A stretch of 64,000 nucleotides of DNA from the NCBI RefSeq assembly GCF_001514285.1, contig NZ_KQ949032.1, positions 1-64,000 of the forward strand. The letters are read 5' to 3'. The stretch's first letter is position 1. Each line of letters opens with the position of its first letter. The notes below the pieces were generated by a model. That model ran no database searches, was not told the DNA's origin, and saw only the letters and a program-made list of their open reading frames with translations. The translations under genes were made by a program, and so were the position numbers. Below, piece after piece: positions 1 through 7,196 of this stretch. Source of the DNA: Streptomyces sp. DSM 15324 (GTDB taxonomy: Bacteria > Actinomycetota > Actinomycetes > Streptomycetales > Streptomycetaceae).

Positions 1-1
1 A

Positions 2-77
2 GTAGGTGAAAGAACCCGACCAAACCCCACCCCTCCCGCCCCGTGGATCAAACTCACCCGGGCGGGTGAAATAGCCC
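2..77. promoter_or_regulatory. Repeat-rich upstream region of the HTH pseudogene
   Basis: A 16-base element beginning GTAGGTGAAAG (2-17) recurs 60 bases later as GCGGGTGAAAT (62-77), 12 of 16 positions identical. The second copy overlaps a dyad with arms TCACCCG (54-60) and CGGGTGA (63-69). This could be an operator for the HTH protein encoded just downstream; that role is inference. No gene is seen in 1-205. Confidence 0.3.
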
Positions 78-205
78 AACACAGCTGGATTTGGTGCCTG
101 TTGCCTGGCTTACGCTCAACGCGACAGCCGCCGACATACGTCGGCCCCCGCAGGGACCGGCAATCCCGTGCGAGGGCCTGACCAACTAGGAAGCGACCCT
201 TCCCG

Positions 206-970
206 ATGGATACCGAAAACCCTAGCGCGCACGCCCCCTCCAAGTCCCGCAAGCCGGGCAAGAACCACCCCCACGCGGGCGTGATTCACGAGCACGTCCG
301 CCACACCACGCAGTTCACGACGATCGGCAACGACCTCGCCCAGCACAGGGAGCTGTCCGGTCTGGCGATCGGCCTCGGAGTCCACATCCAGTCGGTGCCA
401 CCCGGTACCTGCGTCGACATCAAGTCCCTCGCCAAGCGCTTCCCCGAGGGCGCCACCCGGCTCGCCGCCGCCCTGCGGGAGCTGGAGGCGCACGGCTATC
501 TGCGCCGCGAGCGCCATCGCACCGCCGACGGCCGGATCGTCACTCGCACGATCTCCTGCAACAAGCCCGGCCACCGGCCGGCCCCGGCCGAGGCCTCCGC
601 CAAGCCCGCCCGCCGCCCCACGCCGACCGAAGCCTCCAGCAAGCCCGCCCGCCGCCCCACCCCGACCGAGGCCTCCGACAAGCCCGCTCCCCGCCCCCGC
701 CACGCGCAGGACAAACCCCCGCCGCGCCGCAAGCTGCTGCCCGCCGTGCCCAAGCCCGCGTACAGCTCCCCGGAGCTCCTCAGGACAGCCGTGGACCTCC
801 TCGCCACCCTCCGCCGCCACGACCCCCGCCTCCTCCTCTCCGCCACCGACGCCGAACACCTCGCCCCCGGCGTCGCCGCCTGGCTGGAGCGTGACCTCAC
901 CCCCACCGCCGTACGCCACGCCCTCATCGCCGGCCTCCCCGAAGAACCCCTGTACCGCCCCGCGGCCTTA
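206..970 (+). pseudogene. Helix-turn-helix protein, 5' part, split by insertion
   Basis: This is the N-terminal 255 codons of a conserved Streptomyces helix-turn-helix protein. Residues about 25-100 form a winged-helix region in which an IGLGVHIQ segment precedes SLAKRFPEG and ALRELEAHGYL. A Pro/Ala/Lys-rich linker with three copies of a PTEAS-type repeat follows (about residues 125-170), then a region with LLLSATDAEHLAP. The true frame stops being family-like after the TTA codon at 968-970, where an IS5-type element begins. The C-terminal 58 codons lie in the same frame at 5410-5586, so the intact gene was 313 codons. Read-through into the element would give a 323-residue chimera without the C-terminal Cys motif. 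Function of the family is not established; DNA binding is inferred from the fold. Confidence 0.85.
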
Positions 971-1018
971 CAGGCTGGTGCGCGATTGCCCGGGGCAACT
1001 TGTTCGGGCGGAGTGGCA

Positions 1019-1741
1019 CTATCGGGCGTGCTGGGTAAGGCCGAACAGAGCGCCGGTGGGATCGCGCAAGACCACGTCTCCGTTGGCGTCCTGGCGGACC
1101 TCGGTCGCACCGAGCTGTCGGGCCTGCTTGGCGTCGGCATCGGGTCTGCTGCTGGCGAAACTGACCAGCCAGAGTGATCGCTGCGCCGTTGGTTTTCCTG
1201 GCGGCGGGCTGGTGGCGGCGATGGAGTTGTCCGAGAGCCGGAGCTCGGTGTGTTCAGGGTTGGAGTTCCAGTGCAGGGCTGGTCGGTAGAAGGCGGCGGC
1301 CTGCTCGGGGTGGTCGGTGAGCAGGCTGATGCCGACGAAAGTGCCCGGCTCGTGGTTCAGCTGCATGCCGGTGTGGGTGCCGGGCTGCCAGAGTGACAGT
1401 GGTGCGCCGACGGGGTCGATCGCGACGGCGGCGTGGCCGAGTGTCCCGACCTGGGTGGGTGCCACGATGATCTGGGCGCCCAGGTTCGTGAAGCGGGTGG
1501 CGGTGGATTGGATGTCCGACACGGTGATGTTGATCGTCCAGTAGGGCGGGCCGGGGTCCTCGGCCGGCCCGAGGGCGGCGACGAGTTGTCCGCGCAGTGT
1601 GCAGAGCCTGTAGCCGTTGGGGTCCGGTGGGGCGATGGTCCAACCGAACAGCGCGGTGTAGAACGCCGTCGTCGTCTCCATGTCGGGGGTGCCGAGGTCG
1701 ATCCAGCTCACGCTGTTCTCGGGGTGCCGCGTGATGTTCAT
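1019..1741 (-). CDS. Two-domain VOC (glyoxalase/bleomycin-resistance-like) protein
   Basis: The 240-residue product has two vicinal-oxygen-chelate halves. The first (about 8-120) opens VSWIDLGTPDMETTTAFY and the second starts near residue 130 with GTFVGISLLTDHPEQAAAFY. Such proteins bind or modify small molecules, some giving antibiotic self-resistance; the substrate here cannot be read. The ATG at 1741 has a GGAGAGG ribosome site 8 bases upstream. It lies 85 bases after the YdhR-like gene on the same strand, so the two are probably co-transcribed and under the divergent TetR regulator. It sits inside transposon A, close to its left end. Confidence 0.8.
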   Translation of the reverse strand: MNITRHPENSVSWIDLGTPDMETTTAFYTALFGWTIAPPDPNGYRLCTLRGQLVAALGPAEDPGPPYWTINITVSDIQSTATRFTNLGAQIIVAPTQVGTLGHAAVAIDPVGAPLSLWQPGTHTGMQLNHEPGTFVGISLLTDHPEQAAAFYRPALHWNSNPEHTELRLSDNSIAATSPPPGKPTAQRSLWLVSFASSRPDADAKQARQLGATEVRQDANGDVVLRDPTGALFGLTQHAR

Positions 1742-1826
1742 CGAGATGCCTCTCCATTGGGGCCGCCTCGCCCCGGCGGTGGAGCGAGGCGGTGTCCAGT
1801 ACTGATGTCGGCGACGGCCTGCGGTG

Positions 1827-2135
1827 TCAGGTGTAGTAGGGCGAGTTCAGGTCGATGCTGGCGTCCTTGACGATGTCGCCGTCGAACAGGCGTGTCGTGG
1901 CCGGGGCTCCGGCTCGGCGGGCTTCTTCGGCGAAGGGGCCCTGGGCGAAGGCCAGGGCGTTCTCGGCGCTGTCGAATTCGTAGAAGCCGCCGATGGTGTG
2001 GGTGCCGATCCCGGACAGCCACGTCTTGCGGATCAGGCCCGGTGCGGTTTTCAGGGCCGTGTTGACCTGGTGCCAGTCGAACTGGTCGAACGGCACTGCC
2101 GCCTGGATCTCGGTGTAGAGAAAGGTCTTGCCCAT
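1827..2135 (-). CDS. YdhR-like putative monooxygenase
   Basis: This 102-residue protein matches the small YdhR/dimeric alpha-beta barrel monooxygenase type. It has a KTFLYTEIQAAVPF start, a central GLIRKTWLSG strand, and GGFYEFDSAENALAFAQGP, the segment that recurs in this family. No cofactor motif is expected for the family. The ATG at 2135 follows a strong GGAGGTTC ribosome site. It is first in a two-gene unit with the VOC gene and faces the TetR gene across a 102-base region containing a dyad operator, so repression by TetR is likely. The substrate is unknown. Confidence 0.75.
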   Translation of the reverse strand: MGKTFLYTEIQAAVPFDQFDWHQVNTALKTAPGLIRKTWLSGIGTHTIGGFYEFDSAENALAFAQGPFAEEARRAGAPATTRLFDGDIVKDASIDLNSPYYT

Positions 2136-2171
2136 CAGGAACCTCCGGTTTCGGGGCCTGTCCGGCCCGTC

Positions 2172-2224
2172 ACTAGTACGTGCGTCCTAGTAATGTGAGC
2201 ATGGAGTAGGATGGCCGTACTAGT
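2172..2224. promoter_or_regulatory. Probable TetR operator between TetR and YdhR/VOC
   Basis: An imperfect palindrome ACTAGTACGTGCGTCCTAGT (2172-2191, 16 of 20 positions symmetric) lies between the divergent starts. A third half-site, GTACTAGTC, is at 2217-2225, just before the preferred TetR start at 2238. The AT-rich CTAG cores stand out in GC-rich DNA. The layout fits autoregulation and control of the divergent genes; binding is inferred. Confidence 0.6.
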
Positions 2225-2237
2225 CAAGGGGGTCGCG

Positions 2238-2810
2238 ATGGCCGCGGACACGAAGTCCCGCATGATCAGCGCAGCGATCGGGCTGCTGCAACGCCATGGC
2301 CTGGCCGCGATGTCCTTCACCGACGTCCTGGCCGAGAGCGGTGCCGCGCGCGGGGCGATCTATCACCACTTCCCCGGCGGCAAACAGCAACTCGCGCTCG
2401 AAGCTGCCCGCCGCAACGCGGAGGACGTCCGCGGTCACCTGCACGAACTTCCGGCCCGCACCCCACGCGAAGTCGTGGAGGCGTTCCTTGGCAACGTCCG
2501 CCCCGTGGTGCAGGCGTCCGCCGAGGGTGGCGGTTGCGCGGTCGCGGCGGTCACCATCGACGGCGGTGCGGCCATTGCCGACCAGGGCAGCCTGCGCGCT
2601 GTCGCGGCCGACGGGTTCGCCGGCTGGGTCGGCGAACTCACCGAAAAACTCACCCGGGCCGGAATGAGCTCATCCCAGGCCGCTGATCTGGCCACCCTCC
2701 TGATCGTCACACTCGAAGGCGCCCACATCCTCTGTCGTGCGGCCGGCAGCATCGCGCCTTTCGACAGCGCCGCCACGGCCCTGCTCTCCGCTCTCCCGAG
2801 CTCGGATTGA
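2238..2810 (+). CDS. TetR/AcrR family transcriptional regulator
   Basis: The 190-residue product starts MAADTKSRMISAAIGLL and has the TetR helix-turn-helix at about residues 25-50 (FTDVLAESGAARGAIYHHFPG). Its C-terminal half resembles the LmrA/YxaF type, with GGGCAVAAV and a long helical ligand domain. I prefer the ATG at 2238 because AAGGGGG lies 6 bases upstream and the protein then begins as TetR proteins do; an ATG at 2211 in frame would add nine residues and overlap an operator half-site. It probably represses the divergent YdhR-VOC unit and itself. It travels within transposon A. Confidence 0.85.
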   Translation: MAADTKSRMISAAIGLLQRHGLAAMSFTDVLAESGAARGAIYHHFPGGKQQLALEAARRNAEDVRGHLHELPARTPREVVEAFLGNVRPVVQASAEGGGCAVAAVTIDGGAAIADQGSLRAVAADGFAGWVGELTEKLTRAGMSSSQAADLATLLIVTLEGAHILCRAAGSIAPFDSAATALLSALPSSD

Positions 2811-2815
2811 CCCGG

Positions 2816-2862
2816 TGGCAGAACAGGGCAACGGGCGCGCTGTAACGATCACGCTTCTGCCA
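2816..2862 (+). terminator. Possible hairpin after TetR
   Basis: Arms TGGCAGAA (2816-2823) and TTCTGCCA (2855-2862) flank a 31-base loop beginning 5 bases after the TetR stop. The long loop makes it weak. It may separate TetR transcription from the transposase or be a remnant of an element end. Confidence 0.3.
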
Positions 2863-2870
2863 CGGCATGA

Positions 2871-2928
2871 ACAGGGCCGTGCGGGTTGGGTGTTGTCGTG
2901 ACGCAATGCCTAGGCCGCACGGCCCTGT
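2871..2928 (+). promoter_or_regulatory. Stem-loop enclosing the transposase start
   Basis: Perfect 14-bp arms ACAGGGCCGTGCGG (2871-2884) and CCGCACGGCCCTGT (2915-2928) enclose the candidate TTG/GTG start codons of the transposase in a 30-base loop. Hairpins at IS left ends are known to block translation from read-through transcripts. That role here is inferred from position. Confidence 0.5.
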
Positions 2929-3821
2929 CCCATCGTCTCTTCACCGGCCTCCAGCGCCGTCGACTCGGTTCGCTGATCGCGGAGTTGGCCGAGGCGTGGA
3001 CGGCCGCAGAGGAGGGCCGACTGCACGAGCGTCGAGACCGCAGCCGGTTGCGTGCGGCCGGTGCCGGACCCAATCACCAGTTGGTGTTCACCGACCGGGT
3101 CATCGCCACGCTGGTCGTCCTGAGGTTCCAGCTCCCGCACGGGGCTCTGGCCCTGCTCTACGGAGTGGACCGCTCCACGATCACCCGGGCTGTCCACGAG
3201 GTCCGTCCCCTTCTGGCCGCTCGTGGCTTTGCTGTTCCCGGACAGGGTGACCTGCGGCTTCGCACTCTCGCAGATGTCTTCGCCTATGCGGCGGCCGAGG
3301 ATGTCGAGCTGCGGCTGGACGGCACGGAGGTCCGGGTTCGACGACCCCGGGCGAACAAGCCGGGCCGTCGCGCCTTCGTCTCGGGCAAGATGCGGCAGAA
3401 CACCAAGAAGGCCACCGTCGTCACTGACGTGCAGGGCCGCACCCTGTGGGCCGGGGCCTTCCGGCCTGGCAGAATGCACGACCAGACAGCCGTGAAGACC
3501 GAGGGAATCTACGACCTGTTCGAGCAGTACCCCCAGGTCAGGGCCAAGGTCGACGCGGGCTATCGGGGACTTGCCAAGCAGTTCCCCGACCAGGTCCAAG
3601 CCCCGCCGCTCAAGCCGAAGAAGGGCGCCTCTCCCGAAGACATCGCCGCCTGGGACGCGGCCCGCCGTCAGCAGTCCTCGGAGCGCATCTGCGTCGAGCA
3701 CGCCAACGCCGAACACAAGCAGTGGCGAACCCTCCAGCGTTATCTCGGGCGCCGCGAGTACTTCGACGAGACCTATGCGGCAGTCGCCGCCCTGGTCTCC
3801 GACCGCGCCGCCGAGAGGTGA
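2898..3821 (+). CDS. IS5-type (DDE_Tnp_4-like) transposase of element A
   Basis: A 307-residue transposase with an N-terminal helical DNA-binding part (about 40-100, including YGVDRSTITRAVHEV) and a DDE nuclease core. The first Asp is in ELRLDGTEVRVRRP (about residue 142), the second in KVDAGYRGL, and the final Glu in CVEHANAEHKQWRTL. The start is ambiguous: GTG 2898 or TTG 2886, both inside a stem-loop that may restrict translation. The right element end is only 59 bases after the stop. It appears intact, so the element may still be mobile. Confidence 0.8.
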   Translation: MTQCLGRTALSHRLFTGLQRRRLGSLIAELAEAWTAAEEGRLHERRDRSRLRAAGAGPNHQLVFTDRVIATLVVLRFQLPHGALALLYGVDRSTITRAVHEVRPLLAARGFAVPGQGDLRLRTLADVFAYAAAEDVELRLDGTEVRVRRPRANKPGRRAFVSGKMRQNTKKATVVTDVQGRTLWAGAFRPGRMHDQTAVKTEGIYDLFEQYPQVRAKVDAGYRGLAKQFPDQVQAPPLKPKKGASPEDIAAWDAARRQQSSERICVEHANAEHKQWRTLQRYLGRREYFDETYAAVAALVSDRAAER

Positions 3822-3959
3822 GCGCCAAGCAGACAACCCGCCAGGCCAACACGCCCCGACCTCATTCGTGCACAAGGCCGTTAGACGTCATCTCAATTGG
3901 TCCGGCTGCACACTTGGATGGCGGTGGCACTGGACTGGGCTTTGCCGCATGATCACGTC

Positions 3960-4544
3960 ATGAGAAGTCCTGCTGCCTTCCGGGACCAGACGAACTGGTC
4001 CGGTGGCTACTATGAGCTGGCTATGGAGGTGGGATCGAGTGATGATGCCCAGCTTCAGGCCGTCCTGAGCGCTCTGTGGTCCGCCGCAGATGTCCATGGG
4101 TGCTTTGGGCGCAGAGACCGTGAGCCTGAGGAGCAGGATGCTGTGCCGTGCACGGTTGGCTCTCTGGCCGAGTTCGGCCACCTTCACGGTCAGGTCCGCC
4201 TGCCGACGGACCAACTGGTCGTGTGCGGGTGCGTGGCGATCCGCGGCGGTGATGAATGCGGCGACTGGCTCGACTTTTACGTCCCCCTAGGCGCGCTGGA
4301 TCACGCGGGCCTTGCGTACTGGGACGGTCAGCCATTCTTCAGGTCCAACGTGATGGACGACTGGCTGGCTGCCATCGGGACCGAGACTTTCAAGAGCGCC
4401 TCCTTCAGCCTGGGGGTCATCGGCTTCGAGGTCTCTGGTTGCACCGACGCCTCGACGCTGGCAGGAGAGATGCCGCAGACGCGGGGCATCGGATACCTGC
4501 TGCCACAAGGCGAGGTCCTGCACTACGGCGCCGCCAACACGTGA
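3960..4544 (+). CDS. Unknown passenger protein in element B
   Basis: The 194-residue product begins MRSPAAFRDQTNWSGGYYEL and looks like a real Streptomyces-type hypothetical: good codon bias, no repeats, no signal peptide and no membrane segment. Notable stretches are WSAADVHGCFGRRD, a Val/Leu-rich GQVRLPTDQLVVCGCVAIRG, and WLDFYVPLGALDHAG. I recognise no catalytic motif. Its stop overlaps the 3' end of the convergent transposase by about 20 bases. The left inverted repeat is 60 bases upstream of the chosen ATG, so the promoter must lie in or outside the element end. Function unknown; it may be cargo or a factor that helps the element. Confidence 0.65.
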   Translation: MRSPAAFRDQTNWSGGYYELAMEVGSSDDAQLQAVLSALWSAADVHGCFGRRDREPEEQDAVPCTVGSLAEFGHLHGQVRLPTDQLVVCGCVAIRGGDECGDWLDFYVPLGALDHAGLAYWDGQPFFRSNVMDDWLAAIGTETFKSASFSLGVIGFEVSGCTDASTLAGEMPQTRGIGYLLPQGEVLHYGAANT

Positions 4545-5367
4545 CGTTTGTTGCGCCGGTTGGGCACGAGCCTGCGGTAGCAAATCAGGGTGCAGGCGAT
4601 GCTCGTGAAGGCGAGAAAGTGTTCCGCTTTGCGCTCGTAGCGTCGGTGGAGACGTCGGCAGCCGGCGAGCCACGCCATGGTGCGTTCGATGGTCCAGCGG
4701 TGACGACCCAGTCGCGTCGAGGTCTCGATGCCCTTGCGGGCGATGCGGTGGATGATGCCACGCCCCCGTAACCATCGCCGCAGGTAGGAGTAGTCGTAGC
4801 CCTTGTCGGCGTGGAGCTTTCCCGGTCGGCGTCGCCGTCGGCCGCGGCGGGAGCGGATGGGTGGTATGCCCTTGACCAGGGGTATCAAGGCCTGGCTGTC
4901 GTGCAGATTCGCCCCCGAAATTCCGACGGACAGGGGCAGACCTGTCCGCTCGGTCATCAAGTGGATCTTCGAGCCGTACTTGCCCCTGTCGACAGGATTC
5001 GGACCTGTCAGCTCCCCCTTTTCAAGGCCCGCATGTTCACCGAGTCGATCGCGCAACGGGACCAGTCCAGCTCACCGCGGGCACCAAGCTCATCGAGGAC
5101 CAGGCGGTGGAGCTTCGCCCACACCCTGGCCTTCGTCCACTCGGCGAAACGTCTGTGCGCCGTGGCCCCCGATGGCCCGAACGACGCCGAGGGCAACTGC
5201 TGCCACGTGCAGCCCGACGTGGCCACGAACACGATCGCAGCCAGCACCTCTCTGTCACCGTGACGCCGTCGGCCACCGCCCTGAGGCCGCACCGGCGCCT
5301 CGGGAACGACCCGCTGGAACAGCTCCCACAACTCGTCCGGCACCAGCCGTTCAACGATCCCCACCAC
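4523..5367 (-). CDS. IS5-family transposase OrfA/OrfB joined by -1 frameshift
   Basis: Two overlapping frames encode one transposase. OrfA (5367 down to 5008) has the N-terminal helical domain, DELWELFQRVVPE and TSGCTWQQLP, and ends with the first DDE Asp region ELDWSRCAIDSVNM. OrfB (4523-5056) supplies GPNPVDRGKYGSKIHLM, the second Asp in LHADKGYDY and the Glu in RWTIERTMAWLAG. They meet at A_AAA_GGG_GGA (5013-5022 on the minus strand), where a -1 slip moves from the OrfA to the OrfB frame. OrfA begins with GTG at 5367. All three catalytic acids are present, so activity is plausible. Confidence 0.85.
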
Positions 5368-5409
5368 GACCGACAGCCTACCGAGCCAGCCAAATGAGAT
5401 GACGTCTTA

Positions 5410-5586
5410 CTCGCCCACCGCCTGACCGCCCAGCTACCGCCCCTGCCACCCTTCCGGCCCCCGGCCCCGGCCGTCCCGCAGCCCAGACACCCCTTCCAGA
5501 ACTGCGACGGATGCGACCGCCCCTTCCGCGCCCCGGCCCCGGGGCGCTGCCGCGACTGCCGATCCGATTCCGCGCCGGGCACCTAG
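5410..5586 (+). pseudogene. Helix-turn-helix protein, 3' part after the insertion
   Basis: This 58-codon tail continues the frame broken at 970. It reads LAHRLTAQLPPLPPF, then a Pro-rich stretch, then a four-Cys motif in NCDGCDRPF ... GRCRDCR, and a TAG at 5584. The Cys-X2-Cys pairs suggest a small zinc ribbon. The join GCC-TTA-CTC across the TTA target gives the expected A-L-L-A-H-R sequence of this family. Expression of this fragment alone is unlikely. Confidence 0.85.
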
Positions 5587-5638
5587 CATGAGAGCGACGA
5601 TCCTTGCCCCTGGGCACAGACGACGAGGAGCGAGCGCC

Positions 5639-6232
5639 ATGACCACCGCCTCGAAGAACGCACAGCAGGGCGCCTCCCACCGATACCGGGCCATGCGGAA
5701 TTTCATTCAGTCCACGGACGACACGGTGCCCGGCAAACTCGAAGTCACCAAGGAAGGGATCGTTCACGACATGATGGCGCCCGTCGGCCCACATGAACTG
5801 ACCACCGCGCATATCCGGAAACGCCTCGAAAGGGTGATCCCGGAAGAACTCCTGGCCCACACGGGCGAGCCCGATGTCGAGGACGAGTCCGAGGGCATCA
5901 TGCGCCGCCCTGACCTGATGGTGATCGCCTGGGCGGACATGGACGTGCCCGGTTCCTTCGATCCCCGCACCCTCGTCGCCGCCGTCGAGGTCGTCTCCCG
6001 GTCCAACCCCGACAACGACTGGGTGACCAAAGTGCGTGACTACGCGCTCATCGGCATCCCCGTCTACGCCGTCTTCGACCCCCGCACCGGCACCGGCGCC
6101 GTCCTCACCGACATCCACCCCACCCCCGACGGCCCCCGCTACGCCACCCGCAAGGACTTCGTCTACGGCGAGGACGTCACCATCGCCGACTGGACGATCT
6201 CCTCGGAGGGGCTCCCTCTGTACGGCTCCTGA
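5639..6232 (+). CDS. Uma2-family (DUF820) protein
   Basis: The 197-residue product matches the Uma2/PD-(D/E)XK-fold family common in Streptomyces. Core features are EGIMRRPDLMVIAWADM (the conserved PD), VAAVEVVSRSNPDNDW (Glu-x-Val-Ser) and TKVRDYALIGIPVYAVFDP (Lys, Tyr and the hydrophobic strand). These supply the D, E and K expected for a nuclease site. The ATG at 5639 is chosen over an upstream in-frame ATG at 5588 because it follows GACGAGGAGCG and starts MTTASKNAQ. It is separate from the disrupted HTH gene 50 bases upstream. The biological role of these proteins is poorly known. Confidence 0.8.
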   Translation: MTTASKNAQQGASHRYRAMRNFIQSTDDTVPGKLEVTKEGIVHDMMAPVGPHELTTAHIRKRLERVIPEELLAHTGEPDVEDESEGIMRRPDLMVIAWADMDVPGSFDPRTLVAAVEVVSRSNPDNDWVTKVRDYALIGIPVYAVFDPRTGTGAVLTDIHPTPDGPRYATRKDFVYGEDVTIADWTISSEGLPLYGS

Positions 6233-6373
6233 TCGGCCCCGGCGAACGGGCGGCGGGCACCCCGCATCCTGCCGCATCCGGCCCCGCTCCCCCCGTCCGG
6301 CCCAGCCTGACCTGCGGTGCTGGGTCCGGGCGGCCGATGCTGGGCCTGGAGGTCGTCGTCTCAGGAGGTCACG

Positions 6374-7135
6374 ATGGGTCGTCTCGACGGGCGGGTGGCG
6401 ATCGTCACCGGTGGGGCGCGGGGGATCGGCGCCGCGGTGGTGCGCCTGCTCGCGGCCGAGGGGGCCGCGGTGATGATCGCCGACATCCTGGAGTCCGAGG
6501 GGAGCACCCTGGCGCAGGAGCTCGGCGCCCCGGCCCGCTTCCTGCACCTCGACGTCAGCGACGAGGGAGGCTGGCGGAAGGTGGTCGCCAAGGCCGAGCA
6601 GCACGCGGGACCGGTGTCGGTGCTGGTGAACAACGCGGGCATCGCCGGGTGGGGCACCCTGGAGGAGGAGAGCCTGCTCCAGTTCCGCCGGGTCCTCGAG
6701 GTCAACCTCCAGGGCACGTGGCTCGGGATGCGCGCGGCGGCGCCGTCGCTGCGCCGGGCCGGCGGCGGGGTGATCGTGAACATGTCCTCCCTGGCGGGCC
6801 TGACCGGGTACGCCGGCGTCGGCGCGTACGTGGCGAGCAAATGGGGCGTGCGCGGACTGACGAAGACGGCCGCGCTGGAACTGGCCGGGGACGGCGTGCG
6901 CGTCTGCTCCGTCCACCCCGGCGCCATCCGTACGGCGATGACGGCGGGCTTCGACGACCGGTTCGTCGCGGGCCAGCCCATCCCCCGCTTCGGCACGCCC
7001 GAGGAGGTCGCCCGCACGGTCCTGTTCATCATCACCGAGGCCACCTTCGCCACGGGCTGCGAGTTCGTCCTCGACGGCGGGGTCCTCGCCGGTGCGCCGG
7101 TGCTCGTGGACCCGCCGGCCGACACTCCCGGGTAG
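6374..7135 (+). CDS. Short-chain dehydrogenase/reductase
   Basis: A 253-residue classical SDR. TGGARGIGAA (residues about 12-21) is the NAD(P) glycine motif, NNAG at about 88 stabilises the fold, and the catalytic Ser and Tyr-x-x-x-Lys are in NMSSLAG and AYVASKWG. SVHPGAIRTAM follows as in hydroxysteroid dehydrogenase and FabG-like members. Asp in IADILE suggests NAD(H) preference. The ATG is 7 bases after AGGAGGT. It stands alone, convergent with the LysR gene. The substrate cannot be read; a 3-alpha/20-beta-hydroxysteroid-type or 3-oxoacyl reductase is most like it. Confidence 0.9.
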   Translation: MGRLDGRVAIVTGGARGIGAAVVRLLAAEGAAVMIADILESEGSTLAQELGAPARFLHLDVSDEGGWRKVVAKAEQHAGPVSVLVNNAGIAGWGTLEEESLLQFRRVLEVNLQGTWLGMRAAAPSLRRAGGGVIVNMSSLAGLTGYAGVGAYVASKWGVRGLTKTAALELAGDGVRVCSVHPGAIRTAMTAGFDDRFVAGQPIPRFGTPEEVARTVLFIITEATFATGCEFVLDGGVLAGAPVLVDPPADTPG

Positions 7136-7196
7136 TGCCGGCCGTCCGCCTGCCGACGGGCGGGTCCGGCGGCGTCGGACGTCCCGGGCCTGCCCT

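Larger units (their letters stand above)
971..3880. mobile_element. IS5-type element A with passenger genes
   Basis: The segment is bounded by TTA at 968-970 and 3881-3883. Its ends form an imperfect inverted repeat: CAGGCTGGTGCGCGATTG at the left and, read inward from 3880, CGGCCTTGTGCACGAATG (13 of 18 identical). It contains a DDE transposase near the right end (2898-3821) and three genes unrelated to transposition: VOC (1019-1741), YdhR-like (1827-2135) and TetR (2238-2810). Elements of this transposase type normally carry only the transposase, so 2.9 kb is long. The three-copy TTA pattern shared with element B argues for two successive insertions at one target. An alternative is a short IS that moved in next to an already captured locus; I could not find a convincing second left end near 2830-2890. 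Confidence 0.6.
3884..5406. mobile_element. IS5-family (IS427-like) element B with a passenger gene
   Basis: Terminal inverted repeats are nearly perfect: the left end reads GACGTCATCTCAATTGG, and inward from 5406 the right end reads GACGTCATCTCATTTGG (16 of 17). The element is flanked by TTA at 3881-3883 and 5407-5409. It carries a two-frame transposase on the minus strand and an unrelated gene (3960-4544) on the plus strand. At 1,523 bp it is clearly longer than a plain IS of this group (about 0.9 kb). Removal of 971-5409 rejoins the host HTH gene in frame. Confidence 0.8.

Noticed and set aside
206..1177. Single intact 323-residue HTH gene
   Set aside because: The last 68 codons after 970 are element DNA and do not resemble the family; the real tail is found at 5410.
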